DNA of 64,000 nt from Parapedobacter defluvii (GCF_014642075.1 NZ_BMIK01000001.1:620001-684000); one strand, 5' to 3'. Positions 27,101 to 36,539 are shown, numbered from the stretch's first letter. Notes: generated by a model from the sequence alone, not told the origin. Translations and numbers: made by a program.

Positions 27101-27210
27101 AAGTATCCAAGGCTTTGAAGAATGAACGGGTGTACTATGTGTTGGAGGAGATCAATGTGCAACCCGGTATCGGTTACATGACGAAGGTGAGAAATACGTA
27201 TGAGGCTTAA
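24196..27210 (+). CDS. actB: Alternative Complex III subunit ActB, iron-sulfur protein
   Basis: A 1004-aa periplasmic subunit that joins a molybdopterin-oxidoreductase-like region (about 50-720) to a four-cluster ferredoxin region. A Tat-type signal is internal at TPRRDFLKALGFGLGAV (about 47-63), followed by LAAC. Cluster motifs are CTGCGACIVACNIENNIP near 758, CQHCEHAPCETVCPV near 835, CFGTRYCANNCPYKVRRF near 865, and CSMCIQRIQAGK with a later CGSACSANAI near 920-955. By family knowledge the N-terminal region does not hold molybdenum, and electrons pass from ActC quinol sites through the clusters to the hemes of ActA and ActE. It lies 46 nt after actA. Confidence 0.95.
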   Translation: MESNKKYWKGLEELQQTPAFVEKSKGEFAEPIPVEDVLNEAGLSTRTPRRDFLKALGFGLGAVTLAACERTPVHKAVPYLIKPEEVTPGIPNFYASSFKGQSVLVRTREGRPILLEANPSAVGLNCGTDASAQASVLDLYDTSKLKGPKFKGSDISWDALDTNVVTALDAANAAGKQIRIVSSTLNSPSALAAIARFTEKYPTTRLIEVDAVSYSGIIKANQNSFGKSVVPHYRFDNADIIVSVAADFLGTWLSGEEHTQQYISNRDYKSLQKGKMSRHIQFEGGMSLTGTNADVRVAIKPSEEGPLLIALYNAITGSSLPGALSTNQKAQTALKLVVQELQQARGRAVVVSGSNEVAMQTLTNAINVALQSYGSTIDLDNPSYQYKGDDEAFTTFLAEANRGDIDVAFFLDSNPLYSYPDVTAVKDALGKIKFKLSFADREDETASELDAIAPNHNFLESWGDAHPRGGYYTIVQPTINPVYNTRQAEHSLLLWAGEKTDYYTFVKNYWEQQLLVGSSKTWKDVLQTGFEYKGEQPAATYSFDFASLGAVANAIALHSKALAKDVEVQLYQSIAIKDGKQGNNAYLHELPDPVSKVTWDNYAAINPKFAESLGLGENSLVEVAGENGYKVTLPVLMQPGQAMGTVSIAVGYGRTKVGKAGDNVGKNAYPFAKLANGTLQFNTTAKLAKASGTYELAQTQTHHTIEGRNVIRETTFTKYKENPGHNAGKWTDSHKTYDLWNKYEQPGHKWVMAIDLNACTGCGACIVACNIENNIPVVGRDEVRRRREMHWMRIDRYYAIEQSGTSYTKEDEIRNLDDMENVSVVHQPMMCQHCEHAPCETVCPVLATVHSSEGLNHMAYNRCFGTRYCANNCPYKVRRFNWFNYWNDSRFDNYLNNEFTQLVLNPDVVSRSRGVMEKCSMCIQRIQAGKLKAKMEKRPLKEGDITLACGSACSANAIIFGDANDPNSEVSKALKNERVYYVLEEINVQPGIGYMTKVRNTYEA

Positions 27211-27241
27211 CCAATTCTTTTTGTTTTTGAAAAAATAGACT

Positions 27242-28723
27242 ATGTCATCGCATAACGAATCAATATTAAGAGAACCCCTGGTAACCGGCAAAGACATTAC
27301 GTATGCCAAAGTGACCGATGATATTCTGCTTCCGGTAGAGAATAAGCCTAATAAAGCGTGGTGGATCGGATTTATTCTGGCTGCATTGGGCGCATTATTG
27401 TGGGTATTCAGTGTGGGATATACATTTTGGACAGGTATTGGAGCCTGGGGGCTCAATAAGACAGTAGGCTGGGCATGGGATATCACCGACTTTGTGTGGT
27501 GGGTAGGTATTGGCCATGCCGGTACGTTGATTTCCGCTGTGTTATTGTTGTTCCGCCAGAACTGGCGGAATTCGATTAACCGCTCGGCAGAGGCAATGAC
27601 CATTTTTGCGGTGATCTGTGCGGCTACCTATGTGGTTGCCCACATGGGCCGTCCATGGTTGGCTTACTGGATTTTTCCGTTACCAAACCAATTCGGATCG
27701 TTGTGGGTGAATTTTAATTCGCCGCTGGTATGGGATGCATTTGCAATCTCTACTTACTTTACGGTATCCCTCGTTTTTTGGTACTGCGGCCTTTTGCCGG
27801 ACATTGCATCGGTACGTGACCGTGCTGCCGGATTAAAACGACGGATTTATTCGATTATGTCGTTTGGCTGGAATGGATCCGTAAAGACATGGCAGCGATT
27901 CGAAATTGTTTCCCTGATATTAGCGGGTATATCCACGCCACTGGTACTTTCTGTACACACGATCGTATCCATGGACTTTGCGACTTCGGTAATTCCGGGA
28001 TGGCATACCACGATCTTTCCGCCTTACTTTGTCGCCGGAGCTATTTTTTCGGGATTTGCCATGGTACAAACGCTGTTGCTGGTCATGCGTAAAGTACTGA
28101 ACTTTGAGAACTATATTACGATGTTCCACATCGAGTCCATGAATAAAATTATCATGGTTACAGGTTCTATCGTTGGTATCGCTTATCTGACCGAGCTGTT
28201 CATTGCCTGGTACTCGGGGTCCGAATACGAGATGTATGCGTTTGCTAACCGGATTGCAGGTCCGTATTGGTGGGCGTACTGGACGATGATGACCTGTAAT
28301 GTGATTTCCCCGCAGTTATTCTGGTTCAAGAAAATCCGTACAAGTATTCCCATTTCATGGGTGCTGTCCATCGTCGTAAATATCGGTATGTGGTTCGAGC
28401 GGTTTGTCATCATTGTAACTTCGCTTCACCGCGATTACCTCCCTTCCAGCTGGGCCATGTTCTATCCCACCTGGACAGATGTCGGTATTTTTGTTGGATC
28501 CATCGGTCTGTTTTTCACGCTGTTCCTGCTGTTCCTGCGGTTCCTGCCGGGTATTGCGATTGCCGAGGTGAAATTATTGTTGAAGAGCGCGAGCTTACAG
28601 CAGAAAACCAAATTGATCAAGGAGGGTCATCTGGATAAGGAACAGGTGGAATTCTTTAGGAATTCATTGACGAAATACGATTCCGTGACAGCGGACGAAA
28701 TCAAAGAATTAGAAATCAAGTAG
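27242..28723 (+). CDS. actC: Alternative Complex III subunit ActC, NrfD/PsrC-like quinol-binding protein
   Basis: A 493-aa polytopic membrane protein of the NrfD/PsrC family with about ten helices, among them [54 protein letters not shown] and [19 protein letters not shown]. The segment [16 protein letters not shown] is the typical first-half signature with a conserved His near the quinol site. It binds menaquinol on the periplasmic side and passes electrons to ActB. It precedes actD by 2 nt. The length and order in the operon match known Bacteroidota ACIII operons. Confidence 0.94.
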   Translation: MSSHNESILREPLVTGKDITYAKVTDDILLPVENKPNKAWWIGFILAALGALLWVFSVGYTFWTGIGAWGLNKTVGWAWDITDFVWWVGIGHAGTLISAVLLLFRQNWRNSINRSAEAMTIFAVICAATYVVAHMGRPWLAYWIFPLPNQFGSLWVNFNSPLVWDAFAISTYFTVSLVFWYCGLLPDIASVRDRAAGLKRRIYSIMSFGWNGSVKTWQRFEIVSLILAGISTPLVLSVHTIVSMDFATSVIPGWHTTIFPPYFVAGAIFSGFAMVQTLLLVMRKVLNFENYITMFHIESMNKIIMVTGSIVGIAYLTELFIAWYSGSEYEMYAFANRIAGPYWWAYWTMMTCNVISPQLFWFKKIRTSIPISWVLSIVVNIGMWFERFVIIVTSLHRDYLPSSWAMFYPTWTDVGIFVGSIGLFFTLFLLFLRFLPGIAIAEVKLLLKSASLQQKTKLIKEGHLDKEQVEFFRNSLTKYDSVTADEIKELEIK

Positions 28724-28725
28724 CA

Positions 28726-29262
28726 ATGAGTAATTTCAAGTATATCATCGGAAGTTTTGCGGATCCGGACGAACTGATGGACGGGATCGATAAGCTGCAA
28801 GCCAACAACGTCAGCATATATGATTGTTTCACGCCGATGCCCATTCACGGCATAGAGGCCAAGCTGGGTGTAAAGCCGTCACGTCTTCCCATTGCTGCGT
28901 TTTGTTTCGGCTTGTTGGGCGGAACATTGGGGTTCAGCCTCCTGTATTATACGATGTTTTACGATTGGCCCATGAATATTGGCGGTAAGCCTGCATTGCC
29001 TCTGCCCGATTTTGTGCCTGTGACCTTTGAGTGTACCATTCTGATCACAGCGTTGGGCATGGTAGCTACGTTTTTTTACCGCAATCACTTGTTTCCGGGA
29101 CGTGCTCCCCGCGTAATGGACTTGCGTGCCACCGACGACCGGTTTATCCTGGCAGTTGATGCCAATGACAATACCGACCACGCAAAAATCGAAACGCTGT
29201 TAAAAGAAGCGGGTGCTGTAGAAGTGAAGTACAATGAACGAAAATATGTTAGTTATGAATAA
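28726..29262 (+). CDS. actD: Alternative Complex III subunit ActD (DUF3341)
   Basis: A 178-aa membrane subunit. It opens with an alpha/beta ferredoxin-like part (IGSFADPDELMDGIDKLQ, VSIYDCFTPMPIHGIE), which is the DUF3341 signature, followed by two helices (IAAFCFGLLGGTLGFSLLYY and ECTILITALGMVATFFY) and a short soluble tail (DRFILAVDANDNTDHAKIET). In solved ACIII structures ActD packs against ActC and carries no cofactor. It begins 2 nt after actC and overlaps actE by 8 nt. Confidence 0.92.
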   Translation: MSNFKYIIGSFADPDELMDGIDKLQANNVSIYDCFTPMPIHGIEAKLGVKPSRLPIAAFCFGLLGGTLGFSLLYYTMFYDWPMNIGGKPALPLPDFVPVTFECTILITALGMVATFFYRNHLFPGRAPRVMDLRATDDRFILAVDANDNTDHAKIETLLKEAGAVEVKYNERKYVSYE

Positions 29263-29878
29263 AATGAGACTTCTTAGCGTTGTGAGCACAGCGGTTGCAA
29301 TTGCAGCCGTGGCGGCCGCGTGCGGCGATCGGACCACACGCAGCACGGGCTGGGAGTTTTCGCGTAATATGTATGACCCCATCGGTTATAATCCGGATCA
29401 GCCAAATGCAAATTTCAAAGATGGAAAGACGGCGCAGGTACCGCCTGCGGGCACAACACCGGTGGGATTTGAGCGGTTTCCCTATTCTGCCAGCAACGAA
29501 GATTACGAACGTGCGGGTGTTGAAGTGGTAAATCCACTTGTGCATACCGAGGAAAACCTTGCACAGGGCAAGGCGCTTTATCAGGTCTATTGCGCGGTAT
29601 GCCATGGCCCGGAGGGGCACGGCGATGGGCCGATTACCAAAGACCGGACGTTGGAGGCCGAATCCCGGCAGCTTGAGAACTTTCCTCCCCCTCCTTCTTA
29701 TGCGAAATCAGACGGAATTAACTCGTCACGGGGTGGGCAGATGGCTGATCTCACGGATGGAAAGATTTATCATACAATCACCTATGGATTGAACATGATG
29801 GGATCCCACGCGTCACAGCTAACACCCGAGGAACGCTGGAAAGTGGTTATGTATGTTAGGGAATTACAAAAGAATTAA
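29255..29878 (+). CDS. actE: Alternative Complex III subunit ActE, mono-heme cytochrome c lipoprotein
   Basis: A 207-aa outer-face lipoprotein with one heme motif CAVCHGPEGHGDG near residue 113 and a distal-ligand candidate Met in the NMMGSHASQLTPEERW segment. The lipobox is AVAAAC (Cys near 23). Starts at 29234, 29246, 29255 and 29264 are all in frame; I choose ATG 29255, which overlaps the actD stop as ATGAATAA and gives a normal signal peptide. It is the last electron carrier to a soluble or oxidase-bound cytochrome c. Confidence 0.92.
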   Translation: MNKMRLLSVVSTAVAIAAVAAACGDRTTRSTGWEFSRNMYDPIGYNPDQPNANFKDGKTAQVPPAGTTPVGFERFPYSASNEDYERAGVEVVNPLVHTEENLAQGKALYQVYCAVCHGPEGHGDGPITKDRTLEAESRQLENFPPPPSYAKSDGINSSRGGQMADLTDGKIYHTITYGLNMMGSHASQLTPEERWKVVMYVRELQKN

Positions 29879-29898
29879 TATTATATCAGCTATATTAA

Positions 29899-31134
29899 AT
29901 GGGAAATCATAGTCATCATCACGATTATAACTTCAGCGAGCAATTTACGTTCACGGGGAAAGCGAGGGTACTGAGCCTGGTTGCTTTAGCCGTCGGTGTT
30001 GTGGCAATCGCCATAGGCTTGCTTTCCAGCGACCACATTATCGTGGAGCGGACCTACGCAAATTTATTGCTGATGGGGTATTATTTCACCTGTGTGTGCA
30101 TGGCAGGCGGATTCTTTTTGGCCATACAGTATGTAACACAATCAGGCTGGTCGTCGGGTATGATCCGAATCCCACAGGCAATGGCCAGTGTATTGCCCAT
30201 TGCGGCGCTGATCTTATTATTGATCACCGTTGTGGGCCTATTTTCGCATAACCTGTACCACCATTGGTACGGAGAAGGACTTACAGATCCGAATAGCCCT
30301 AATTACGATGCGTTAGTGGCTGGCAAGTCCGCGTTTTTGAATGCACCGGGATTTTTGATCCGTCAGGTGGTTTTCATGGGTGCATATAGCATCTGCTCGT
30401 GGCTGCTGGCGAGGTATTCGTATAACGAAGATCTTGATGGCGGACTTTATTCCTATAAGAGGAGCTTTAAATTGTCGGCACTGTTTCTCGTGATTTTCGG
30501 ATTTACCACGCCGATATGGGCATTCGATACCATCATGTCTTTGGAAGCCCACTGGTTTTCCACCATGTTCGGGTGGTACAATTTCGCAGCGATGTGGGTG
30601 AGCGGGCTTTGTGTGATTACGTTGATTATCATTCTGTTGAAAAAGGCAGGTTACATGGCTTGGATAAATGAAAACCACCTGCATGATTTAGGGAAGTTGA
30701 TTTTTGGATTTTCCATTTTTTGGACGTATGTATGGTTTGCTCAGTTTATGCTGATCTGGTATGCCAATATACCCGAGGAAACCGTTTACTTTTATAAAAG
30801 ATGGGAGCCGGAATATAAGCCTTGGTTTTGGATCAACGTGGTGATTAATTTCGTAGCGCCTGTCTTGATTTTAGTCAATAGGGATTTTGTGCGCAATAGC
30901 AGGATATTAGCTTTTGTTTGCATATTGTTATTGTTGGGGCATTGGTTGGACTATTACATCATGATCATGCCGGGCACCGTAGAAGTGCACCGTGGGTTTG
31001 GATGGATTGAAGTGGGTACAGCCCTTGGTTTTGTAGGACTTTTCTCGTTCCTTGTATTCAATAAGCTCAGCAAGCATGCATTGGCACCGGCTAAGCACCC
31101 CTTTTTGGAGGAGAGTTTACATCATCAGATTTGA
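29899..31134 (+). CDS. actF: Alternative Complex III subunit ActF, NrfD-like membrane protein
   Basis: A 411-aa polytopic protein with about ten helices (VLSLVALAVGVVAIAIGLL, LLLMGYYFTCVCMAGGFFLA, SVLPIAALILLLITVVGLF, LVIFGFTTPIWAFDTIMSL) related to ActC. The N-terminus has a His-rich start (HSHHHDYN). In ACIII it pairs with ActC and lacks cofactors; a proton path has been proposed for the family. The stop codon TGA sits inside the first of three GAGGTAC/GAGGTTA heptads, and coxB follows after 58 nt. Confidence 0.92.
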   Translation: MGNHSHHHDYNFSEQFTFTGKARVLSLVALAVGVVAIAIGLLSSDHIIVERTYANLLLMGYYFTCVCMAGGFFLAIQYVTQSGWSSGMIRIPQAMASVLPIAALILLLITVVGLFSHNLYHHWYGEGLTDPNSPNYDALVAGKSAFLNAPGFLIRQVVFMGAYSICSWLLARYSYNEDLDGGLYSYKRSFKLSALFLVIFGFTTPIWAFDTIMSLEAHWFSTMFGWYNFAAMWVSGLCVITLIIILLKKAGYMAWINENHLHDLGKLIFGFSIFWTYVWFAQFMLIWYANIPEETVYFYKRWEPEYKPWFWINVVINFVAPVLILVNRDFVRNSRILAFVCILLLLGHWLDYYIMIMPGTVEVHRGFGWIEVGTALGFVGLFSFLVFNKLSKHALAPAKHPFLEESLHHQI

Positions 31135-31153
31135 GGTACGAGGTTAGAGGTAC
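31133..31153 (+). repeat. heptad repeat, GAGGTAC family, 3 units
   Basis: GAGGTAC, GAGGTTA and GAGGTAC in phase. The first unit overlaps the actF stop codon (tGAGGTAC). The array fills the first third of the actF-coxB gap. Confidence 0.75.
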
Positions 31154-31192
31154 AACAGTAATATTAAAACACGGATAATCGTTATAAATAGA

Positions 31193-32539
31193 ATGGGCTT
31201 TATAAAACATAGCAAGTTTAAAACAGTTTTGACGCTGGCATTCGTTTTGGGAATCGCGCTGTTTAACGGGGCTTTTGCCCAGGATGCAGATACGAGTGCG
31301 CAGGTTGCCGACACCGCTGTTGTGGCGGCCGATACCGTTGGGGCCGATACCGCCTCCGCAAGTGCGGATACCGCAGCTACCGGTGCTGATACAGCCGTTG
31401 CCGCGACACCGGGAGGAACCAGTACAAGTGCCGCACCTGCTGCAGAAGCGGCAGATACAGGTGTGAATATCGATCCACAGGTATACAAGAACTTTTTTTA
31501 TGGGATACTATTGGTCCTTTTAATCTGTGTGCTGGTCGGGGTAATCGGGAAGATTATTCAAGTCTACGAATTGACCAGGCGAATGAATGGGAAGGATACC
31601 ACCTATTATCTATATAACTTCAATGCCGTATTGTTTTTGGTTGCATTGGTCTTAGGCTTATACGGTGTGTATTGGTCTTATGTACATCACGGTGGCCAAT
31701 CGTTCCGGGAGGCTGTTACGGAACACGGTCAGCGGATTGATACAATGTTCATCATAACCACCATTATCTGTACGATCGTATTGGTTGTGATGCACATTGG
31801 CTTATTTTTCTTTGCCTATTTGTACCGCGCGCGCGCTACTCGTAAAGCATACTTCTATCCACACAATAATACCATTGAGAAAATATGGACCATTACGCCG
31901 GCCATCGTGCTGACAATTCTGGTATTGTTTGGCTTTTTTACCTGGCGTAGTATCACCAACGTGCCGGAAGAAGCTCAGAAGAATGCCCTGCATATCGAGG
32001 TGGTGGGTGAGCAATTTACCTGGACGGTTCGCTATCCGGGGAGAGATGGTCAACTCGGTGAACGTAATTATCGGCTTACTACCCCTTTGAACGGCCTGGG
32101 AATGGATTTCAATGATAAGAAGAACTGGGACGATCAACTGGGATCGGAAATTGTACTTCCCGTGAATAGGCCGGTACGCGTGCAGATCGGGTCAAAAGAT
32201 ATTTTGCATAGCTTTTATATGCCGGATTTCCGGGTGCAGATGAATGCTGTACCGGGTATGAAGACCTACTTTCAGTTTACACCAACCGTAACAACGGAGG
32301 AGATGCGCGACCGTTTGGGCGACTACAAGTACGATTTTGTAATGCTCTGTGCGAAGATCTGCGGCGGTGGTCACTACAACATGCAGAAGAAAGTGAGAAT
32401 TGTAACCGAAGAGGAATATCAGGCATGGCTTAATGAACAACCCTACTTCTTTACAGAAGATCTCAGAAAAGAGTTTAAAGTATCGCAGACGAAAGATGAG
32501 CCAACCGAAAACAAGTTGTTGGCCAATGTACATGAATAG
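31193..32539 (+). CDS. coxB: cytochrome c oxidase subunit II, extended form
   Basis: A 448-aa subunit that receives electrons at the CuA centre and passes them to subunit I. After the signal peptide (about 1-29, FNGAFAQ) comes a 60-residue Ala/Asp/Thr-rich stretch with at least eight ADT tripeptides, then four predicted helices (about 102-123, 145-165, 185-207, 228-248) rather than the usual two, and a cupredoxin domain. CuA ligands are in CAKICGGGHYNM near 385, with the upstream His in DILHSFYMPDFRVQMNAVPG. The usual Glu between the two Cys (CSELC type) is Lys here. No C-terminal cytochrome c domain is fused. The long N-terminal linker is odd. Confidence 0.93.
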   Translation: MGFIKHSKFKTVLTLAFVLGIALFNGAFAQDADTSAQVADTAVVAADTVGADTASASADTAATGADTAVAATPGGTSTSAAPAAEAADTGVNIDPQVYKNFFYGILLVLLICVLVGVIGKIIQVYELTRRMNGKDTTYYLYNFNAVLFLVALVLGLYGVYWSYVHHGGQSFREAVTEHGQRIDTMFIITTIICTIVLVVMHIGLFFFAYLYRARATRKAYFYPHNNTIEKIWTITPAIVLTILVLFGFFTWRSITNVPEEAQKNALHIEVVGEQFTWTVRYPGRDGQLGERNYRLTTPLNGLGMDFNDKKNWDDQLGSEIVLPVNRPVRVQIGSKDILHSFYMPDFRVQMNAVPGMKTYFQFTPTVTTEEMRDRLGDYKYDFVMLCAKICGGGHYNMQKKVRIVTEEEYQAWLNEQPYFFTEDLRKEFKVSQTKDEPTENKLLANVHE

Positions 32540-32571
32540 GGATTAAGGAGTAACGTATTTAATACACAGAT

Positions 32572-34464
32572 ATGTCAAGTATAGCAAGCGTAGGTACGCA
32601 TAGTGTGGATCACCATGGAGAACATGGGCATCACCATGAGTCATTTTGGACTAAATATGTGTTTAGTCAGGATCACAAAATGATTGCTAAACAATTTTTG
32701 ATTACCGGTATAGTGATGGCGGTTTTCGCCATGATTTTATCGATATTGTTCCGGATGCAACTGGCTTGGCCTGATAAAGAATTCCCTATTCTGGAAGTCT
32801 TTTTAGGTAAATGGGCAGAAGGTGGCAGAATCAACCCGGAGTTTTTCCTGGCACTGGTGACCATTCACGGTACCATCATGGTATTTTTTGTGCTCACCGC
32901 GGGACTCAGCGGAACGTTTGCCAACTTGTTGATTCCGTACCAACTAGGTGCGCGGGATATGGCATCGCCATTTATGAACATGCTGTCCTATTGGTTTTTC
33001 TTTGGGGCCTGCGTGGTCATGATTTCGTCGTTTTTCATTGAGAGCGGTCCGGCAAGTGCAGGATGGACGGTTTATCCACCTTTGTCCGCAGTACCTAAAG
33101 CAATTAGCGGCTCAGGGCTTGGCATGACACTTTGGTTGATCAGCATGGTGATGTTTATCGTCTCACAGGTGCTCGGAGGTACCAATTACATCAGTACGGT
33201 ATTGAATATGCGGACCAAAGGAATGGACCTTTGGAAAATGCCGCTGACTATATGGGCGTTGTTCCTGACCGCTATTGTGGGACTGTTGTCATTCCCTGTA
33301 CTGGTGTCTGCCGTAGTACTGTTGATTTTTGACCGTAGTATGGGTACGAGCTTTTACCTGTCGGAATTGGTGGTTCAGGGGCAGATCCTGCCCAACGAGG
33401 GTGGTAGCCCGATTTTATTCCAGCACTTATTCTGGTTTTTGGGGCACCCCGAGGTTTACATCGTGTTAATGCCTGCTTTGGGGCTTACTTCCGAAGTGAT
33501 TTCTACAAACTCCCGCAAACCGATTTTCGGTTACCATGCCATGGTGTATTCCCTGATCGGTATTACGGTTCTGTCGTTTATCGTGTGGGGGCACCACATG
33601 TTTGTAACGGGTATGAATCCTTTTCTGGGTGGGGTATTCATGATCACTACATTGATTATTGCGGTTCCGTCAGCCGTGAAATCATTCAACTACCTCGCTA
33701 CGTTGTGGCGGGGGAATATCCGGTTCACACCGGCGATGCTGTTTGCCATCGGGATGGTGTCTTTCTTTATCTCAGGTGGTTTGACAGGACTGTATTTGGG
33801 TAATTCGGCGTTGGACATTAACCTGCACGATACCTACTTTGTAGTGGCCCACTTCCACTTGGTGATGGGCTCTGCCTCCATATTCGGTATGCTATGCGGG
33901 GTATACCATTGGTATCCCAAGATGTTCGGACGGATGATGAACGAGAAGCTAGGGTATTTGCATTTCTGGCTTACGTTCGTAGGCGCATACTTTGTGTTTT
34001 TCCCCATGCACTTCATGGGGATTGATGGCGTGCCCCGTAGGTATTATGCATTTACGGAATTTCCATTTATGGAAAAATGGATCTCGGTGAATGTCTTTAT
34101 TACCTGGTCTGCGATTATCGCGGGCTTGGGACAAATCGCATTCATCTGGAATTTCTTTGCTTCGATGCGGTATGGTAAAGTGGCCACCCAAAATCCATGG
34201 GGTGCCAATACGCTGGAATGGACAACGCCGGTGAAACACATTCATGGAAACTGGCCGGGTGAAATTCCGACTGTTTACCGTTGGCCTTATGATTACAGCA
34301 AACCGGGACATCACGAAGATTTTATTCCGCAGACGGTACCATTTTCGGAAACGATGAGTTCGAATCTTCCGCATGACTTCGAAGGAAATGTGGAAGCCGA
34401 ACGTATACAGCGGGAATGGGAGCGGGCAAATGCAGCAACACAGCCCGAAAGCGAAAAGGAGTGA
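32572..34464 (+). CDS. coxA: cytochrome c oxidase subunit I
   Basis: The catalytic heme-copper subunit (630 aa) that reduces oxygen to water and pumps protons. CuB and heme ligands are in place: HPEVYI near 291 (CuB His plus the cross-linked Tyr), the His pair in GHHMFVTGMNPF near 342, and AHFHLVMG near 426 for hemes a3 and a. The low-spin heme His is in the first helix region (TIHGTIMVFF near 100). A His-rich N-terminal tail (HHGEHGHHHESFW) precedes the core. It is of the A type by the HPEVY motif. It starts 32 nt after coxB and ctaA follows closely. Confidence 0.96.
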   Translation: MSSIASVGTHSVDHHGEHGHHHESFWTKYVFSQDHKMIAKQFLITGIVMAVFAMILSILFRMQLAWPDKEFPILEVFLGKWAEGGRINPEFFLALVTIHGTIMVFFVLTAGLSGTFANLLIPYQLGARDMASPFMNMLSYWFFFGACVVMISSFFIESGPASAGWTVYPPLSAVPKAISGSGLGMTLWLISMVMFIVSQVLGGTNYISTVLNMRTKGMDLWKMPLTIWALFLTAIVGLLSFPVLVSAVVLLIFDRSMGTSFYLSELVVQGQILPNEGGSPILFQHLFWFLGHPEVYIVLMPALGLTSEVISTNSRKPIFGYHAMVYSLIGITVLSFIVWGHHMFVTGMNPFLGGVFMITTLIIAVPSAVKSFNYLATLWRGNIRFTPAMLFAIGMVSFFISGGLTGLYLGNSALDINLHDTYFVVAHFHLVMGSASIFGMLCGVYHWYPKMFGRMMNEKLGYLHFWLTFVGAYFVFFPMHFMGIDGVPRRYYAFTEFPFMEKWISVNVFITWSAIIAGLGQIAFIWNFFASMRYGKVATQNPWGANTLEWTTPVKHIHGNWPGEIPTVYRWPYDYSKPGHHEDFIPQTVPFSETMSSNLPHDFEGNVEAERIQREWERANAATQPESEKE

Positions 34465-34470
34465 TAACTG

Positions 34471-35523
34471 ATGTTTCCGCCTGCAGAGAAGAGGTTTTTA
34501 TGGATCAACAAAATCACGATTGTTTCGTTGTTTGTATTGATACTGGCAGGCGGGGTGGTGCGCAGTACGGGGTCCGGTATGGGATGCCCGGATTGGCCGA
34601 AGTGTTTTGATCGCTTAGTTCCGCCTACGGATGCTTCCCAATTGCCTTCCGGCTATGAGGAAAAATACATCGCAGGAAGAAAGGCAAAAAATGAGCGGTT
34701 TGCGACCATGCTTGAGCGTTTCGGCAATAAGGAGCTGGCAGCACGCATCAGACACGATGAGAGTATTCTTCAGCATGAAGAGTTCAATGCTGCAAAAACA
34801 TGGACAGAGTATGTCAATCGGCTGGTGGGAGCGATTACGGGGATGTTGATCTTAGGCTGTGCCATTTTTTCTTTTACGTTCTTTAAAACAAAGCGATCCA
34901 TTTTCGTATGGAGTGTGATTAATGTAGTAGCTGTAGGGTATCAGGCCTGGTTGGGTTCATTGGTGGTTTCAACGAATCTGATGCCCTGGATGATTACGGT
35001 ACATATGCTGTTGGCACTGGTCATTGTTGGAATCAGTATTTATACGTATTTCAAGGCACGATCGTTGCGCGACAAGGATTTGTTGATTAACCACACGTCA
35101 AGTGGGATTAAATGGTTGGCGGCCGTGTCGCTGCTGCTGATTGTGATACAGGTTGCAGTGGGAACGGGCGTACGGGAGGAAATTGATTTGATTTCGGATG
35201 CGGCTAATGGGCTGAATAGAAGTCAATGGCTTGGCCAACTGAGTGAGGTGTTTGACATGCACCGTATGTTGGCATTGGTATCGGCAATTATGATCGTATT
35301 GCTTTTCTTCGTGGTCCGTTCACGATTTGCACCCAATACGCATCAAAGCCGGTTTACCAATTTGGTATTACTCCTGCTTGTGTTGCAGATTGGGAGCGCG
35401 GGAGTATTGGGATACTTTGATATTCCACCGTTTGCACAGACGGTACATTTGGTGTTAGCAAGCTTATTGTTTGGTACGCAGTATTATCTGATGCTTTTGT
35501 TGGGTAAGGTTTCGTGGAAGTAA
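34471..35523 (+). CDS. ctaA: heme A synthase (COX15/CtaA family)
   Basis: Oxidises the C8 methyl of heme O to the formyl of heme A. The 350-aa protein has eight predicted helices in two four-helix halves. Family signatures include GGVVRSTGSGMGCPDWPKC at the start, EYVNRLVGAITGM in the first half, and WMITVHMLLALV, DMHRMLALVSAI and QTVHLVLASLLFG, which contain the conserved heme-ligand His. A GGAG ribosome site precedes the ATG 6 nt after coxA. It supplies heme A for the oxidase encoded around it. Confidence 0.94.
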   Translation: MFPPAEKRFLWINKITIVSLFVLILAGGVVRSTGSGMGCPDWPKCFDRLVPPTDASQLPSGYEEKYIAGRKAKNERFATMLERFGNKELAARIRHDESILQHEEFNAAKTWTEYVNRLVGAITGMLILGCAIFSFTFFKTKRSIFVWSVINVVAVGYQAWLGSLVVSTNLMPWMITVHMLLALVIVGISIYTYFKARSLRDKDLLINHTSSGIKWLAAVSLLLIVIQVAVGTGVREEIDLISDAANGLNRSQWLGQLSEVFDMHRMLALVSAIMIVLLFFVVRSRFAPNTHQSRFTNLVLLLLVLQIGSAGVLGYFDIPPFAQTVHLVLASLLFGTQYYLMLLLGKVSWK

Positions 35524-35546
35524 ATTTGATAAAGGAAGATAGTTAA

Positions 35547-36539
35547 ATGAAGATATCGAATCGGGATATGCAGGCTGATAAATTGGGGGGGAACGTTGTT
35601 GTGCACAAGCAGGATAAAGGGCATGTGCTGGGCGAATTGATGTTATTTATAGCTGATTTTAAGAAGTTGGTTAAAATCCGGCTTACGATGACCGTGGTGT
35701 TCTCAGCTTCCATTGCGTTTCTTATCGGCGCTAAGCAGCAGGGGGATATCAATTGGCTTCATTGGGTGATTTTGACGGTAGGCGGATTCCTGGTTACCGG
35801 ATCGGCCAATGGATTCAACGAAATCATTGAGCGTGATTTGGACAAACTGATGAAGCGTACGGCAGATCGACCCATTCCGGCCGGCCGCATGACCACCGGA
35901 CAGGCCTTGGTGCTGAGCTTATTAATGGGAATTGCGGGAACATATACGTTGGTGACACTCAATTTCATTGCGGGGTTGCTATCGGTGTTTTCTATTTTAT
36001 TATATGCCTTTATCTACACGCCGTTAAAAAGAAAATCGCCCATTGCGGTATTTGTAGGGGCATTTCCCGGCGCTTTGCCGCCATTGATTGGTTATTACGC
36101 GGCGTTTAGCCAAAATGATCTGGCATTATATAGCCAACAGAACGCTGCGGTAATCGTTATTATTCCCCTGGTGTTGTTTATCATTCAGTTTGTCTGGCAG
36201 TTTCCGCATTTTTGGGGCATTGCCTGGGTGCTTGATGAAGACTATAAACGGGCGGGATTTCGGTTGTTGCCAACCATGAAACGCGACAAAGTGTCGGCAT
36301 TCATGGTATTTCTGTCAACTTTATTGATGATACCCGTTAGTTTGCTTCCTTATTACTTCGGATTTGGAGGAATTGTTGTTTCCCTGGTTTCCGTTGCGGG
36401 CGCACTCTTGTTCAGTTGGTACGGGTTGAAGTTGTTTTTAAAGTGCGATTTGGCGGCAGCGCGTAAGGTGATGTTTACCTCGTTTTTTTACCTACCCCTG
36501 ATCCAATTGATATTACTATTTGATTTTAATGCGTTATGA
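35547..36539 (+). CDS. ctaB: protoheme IX farnesyltransferase (heme O synthase)
   Basis: Attaches a farnesyl group to heme B to give heme O, the step before CtaA. The 330-aa UbiA-fold protein has the first Asp-rich motif in GFNEIIERDLDKLMKRTADR, where Glu replaces the first Asp of the usual NDYFDRDID form, and the second loop in DEDYKRAGFRLLPTM. Eight or nine helices are predicted. Met 1 (35547) and Met 8 (35568) are both possible starts. It overlaps the next gene by 4 nt (ATGA). Confidence 0.94.
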   Translation: MKISNRDMQADKLGGNVVVHKQDKGHVLGELMLFIADFKKLVKIRLTMTVVFSASIAFLIGAKQQGDINWLHWVILTVGGFLVTGSANGFNEIIERDLDKLMKRTADRPIPAGRMTTGQALVLSLLMGIAGTYTLVTLNFIAGLLSVFSILLYAFIYTPLKRKSPIAVFVGAFPGALPPLIGYYAAFSQNDLALYSQQNAAVIVIIPLVLFIIQFVWQFPHFWGIAWVLDEDYKRAGFRLLPTMKRDKVSAFMVFLSTLLMIPVSLLPYYFGFGGIVVSLVSVAGALLFSWYGLKLFLKCDLAAARKVMFTSFFYLPLIQLILLFDFNAL

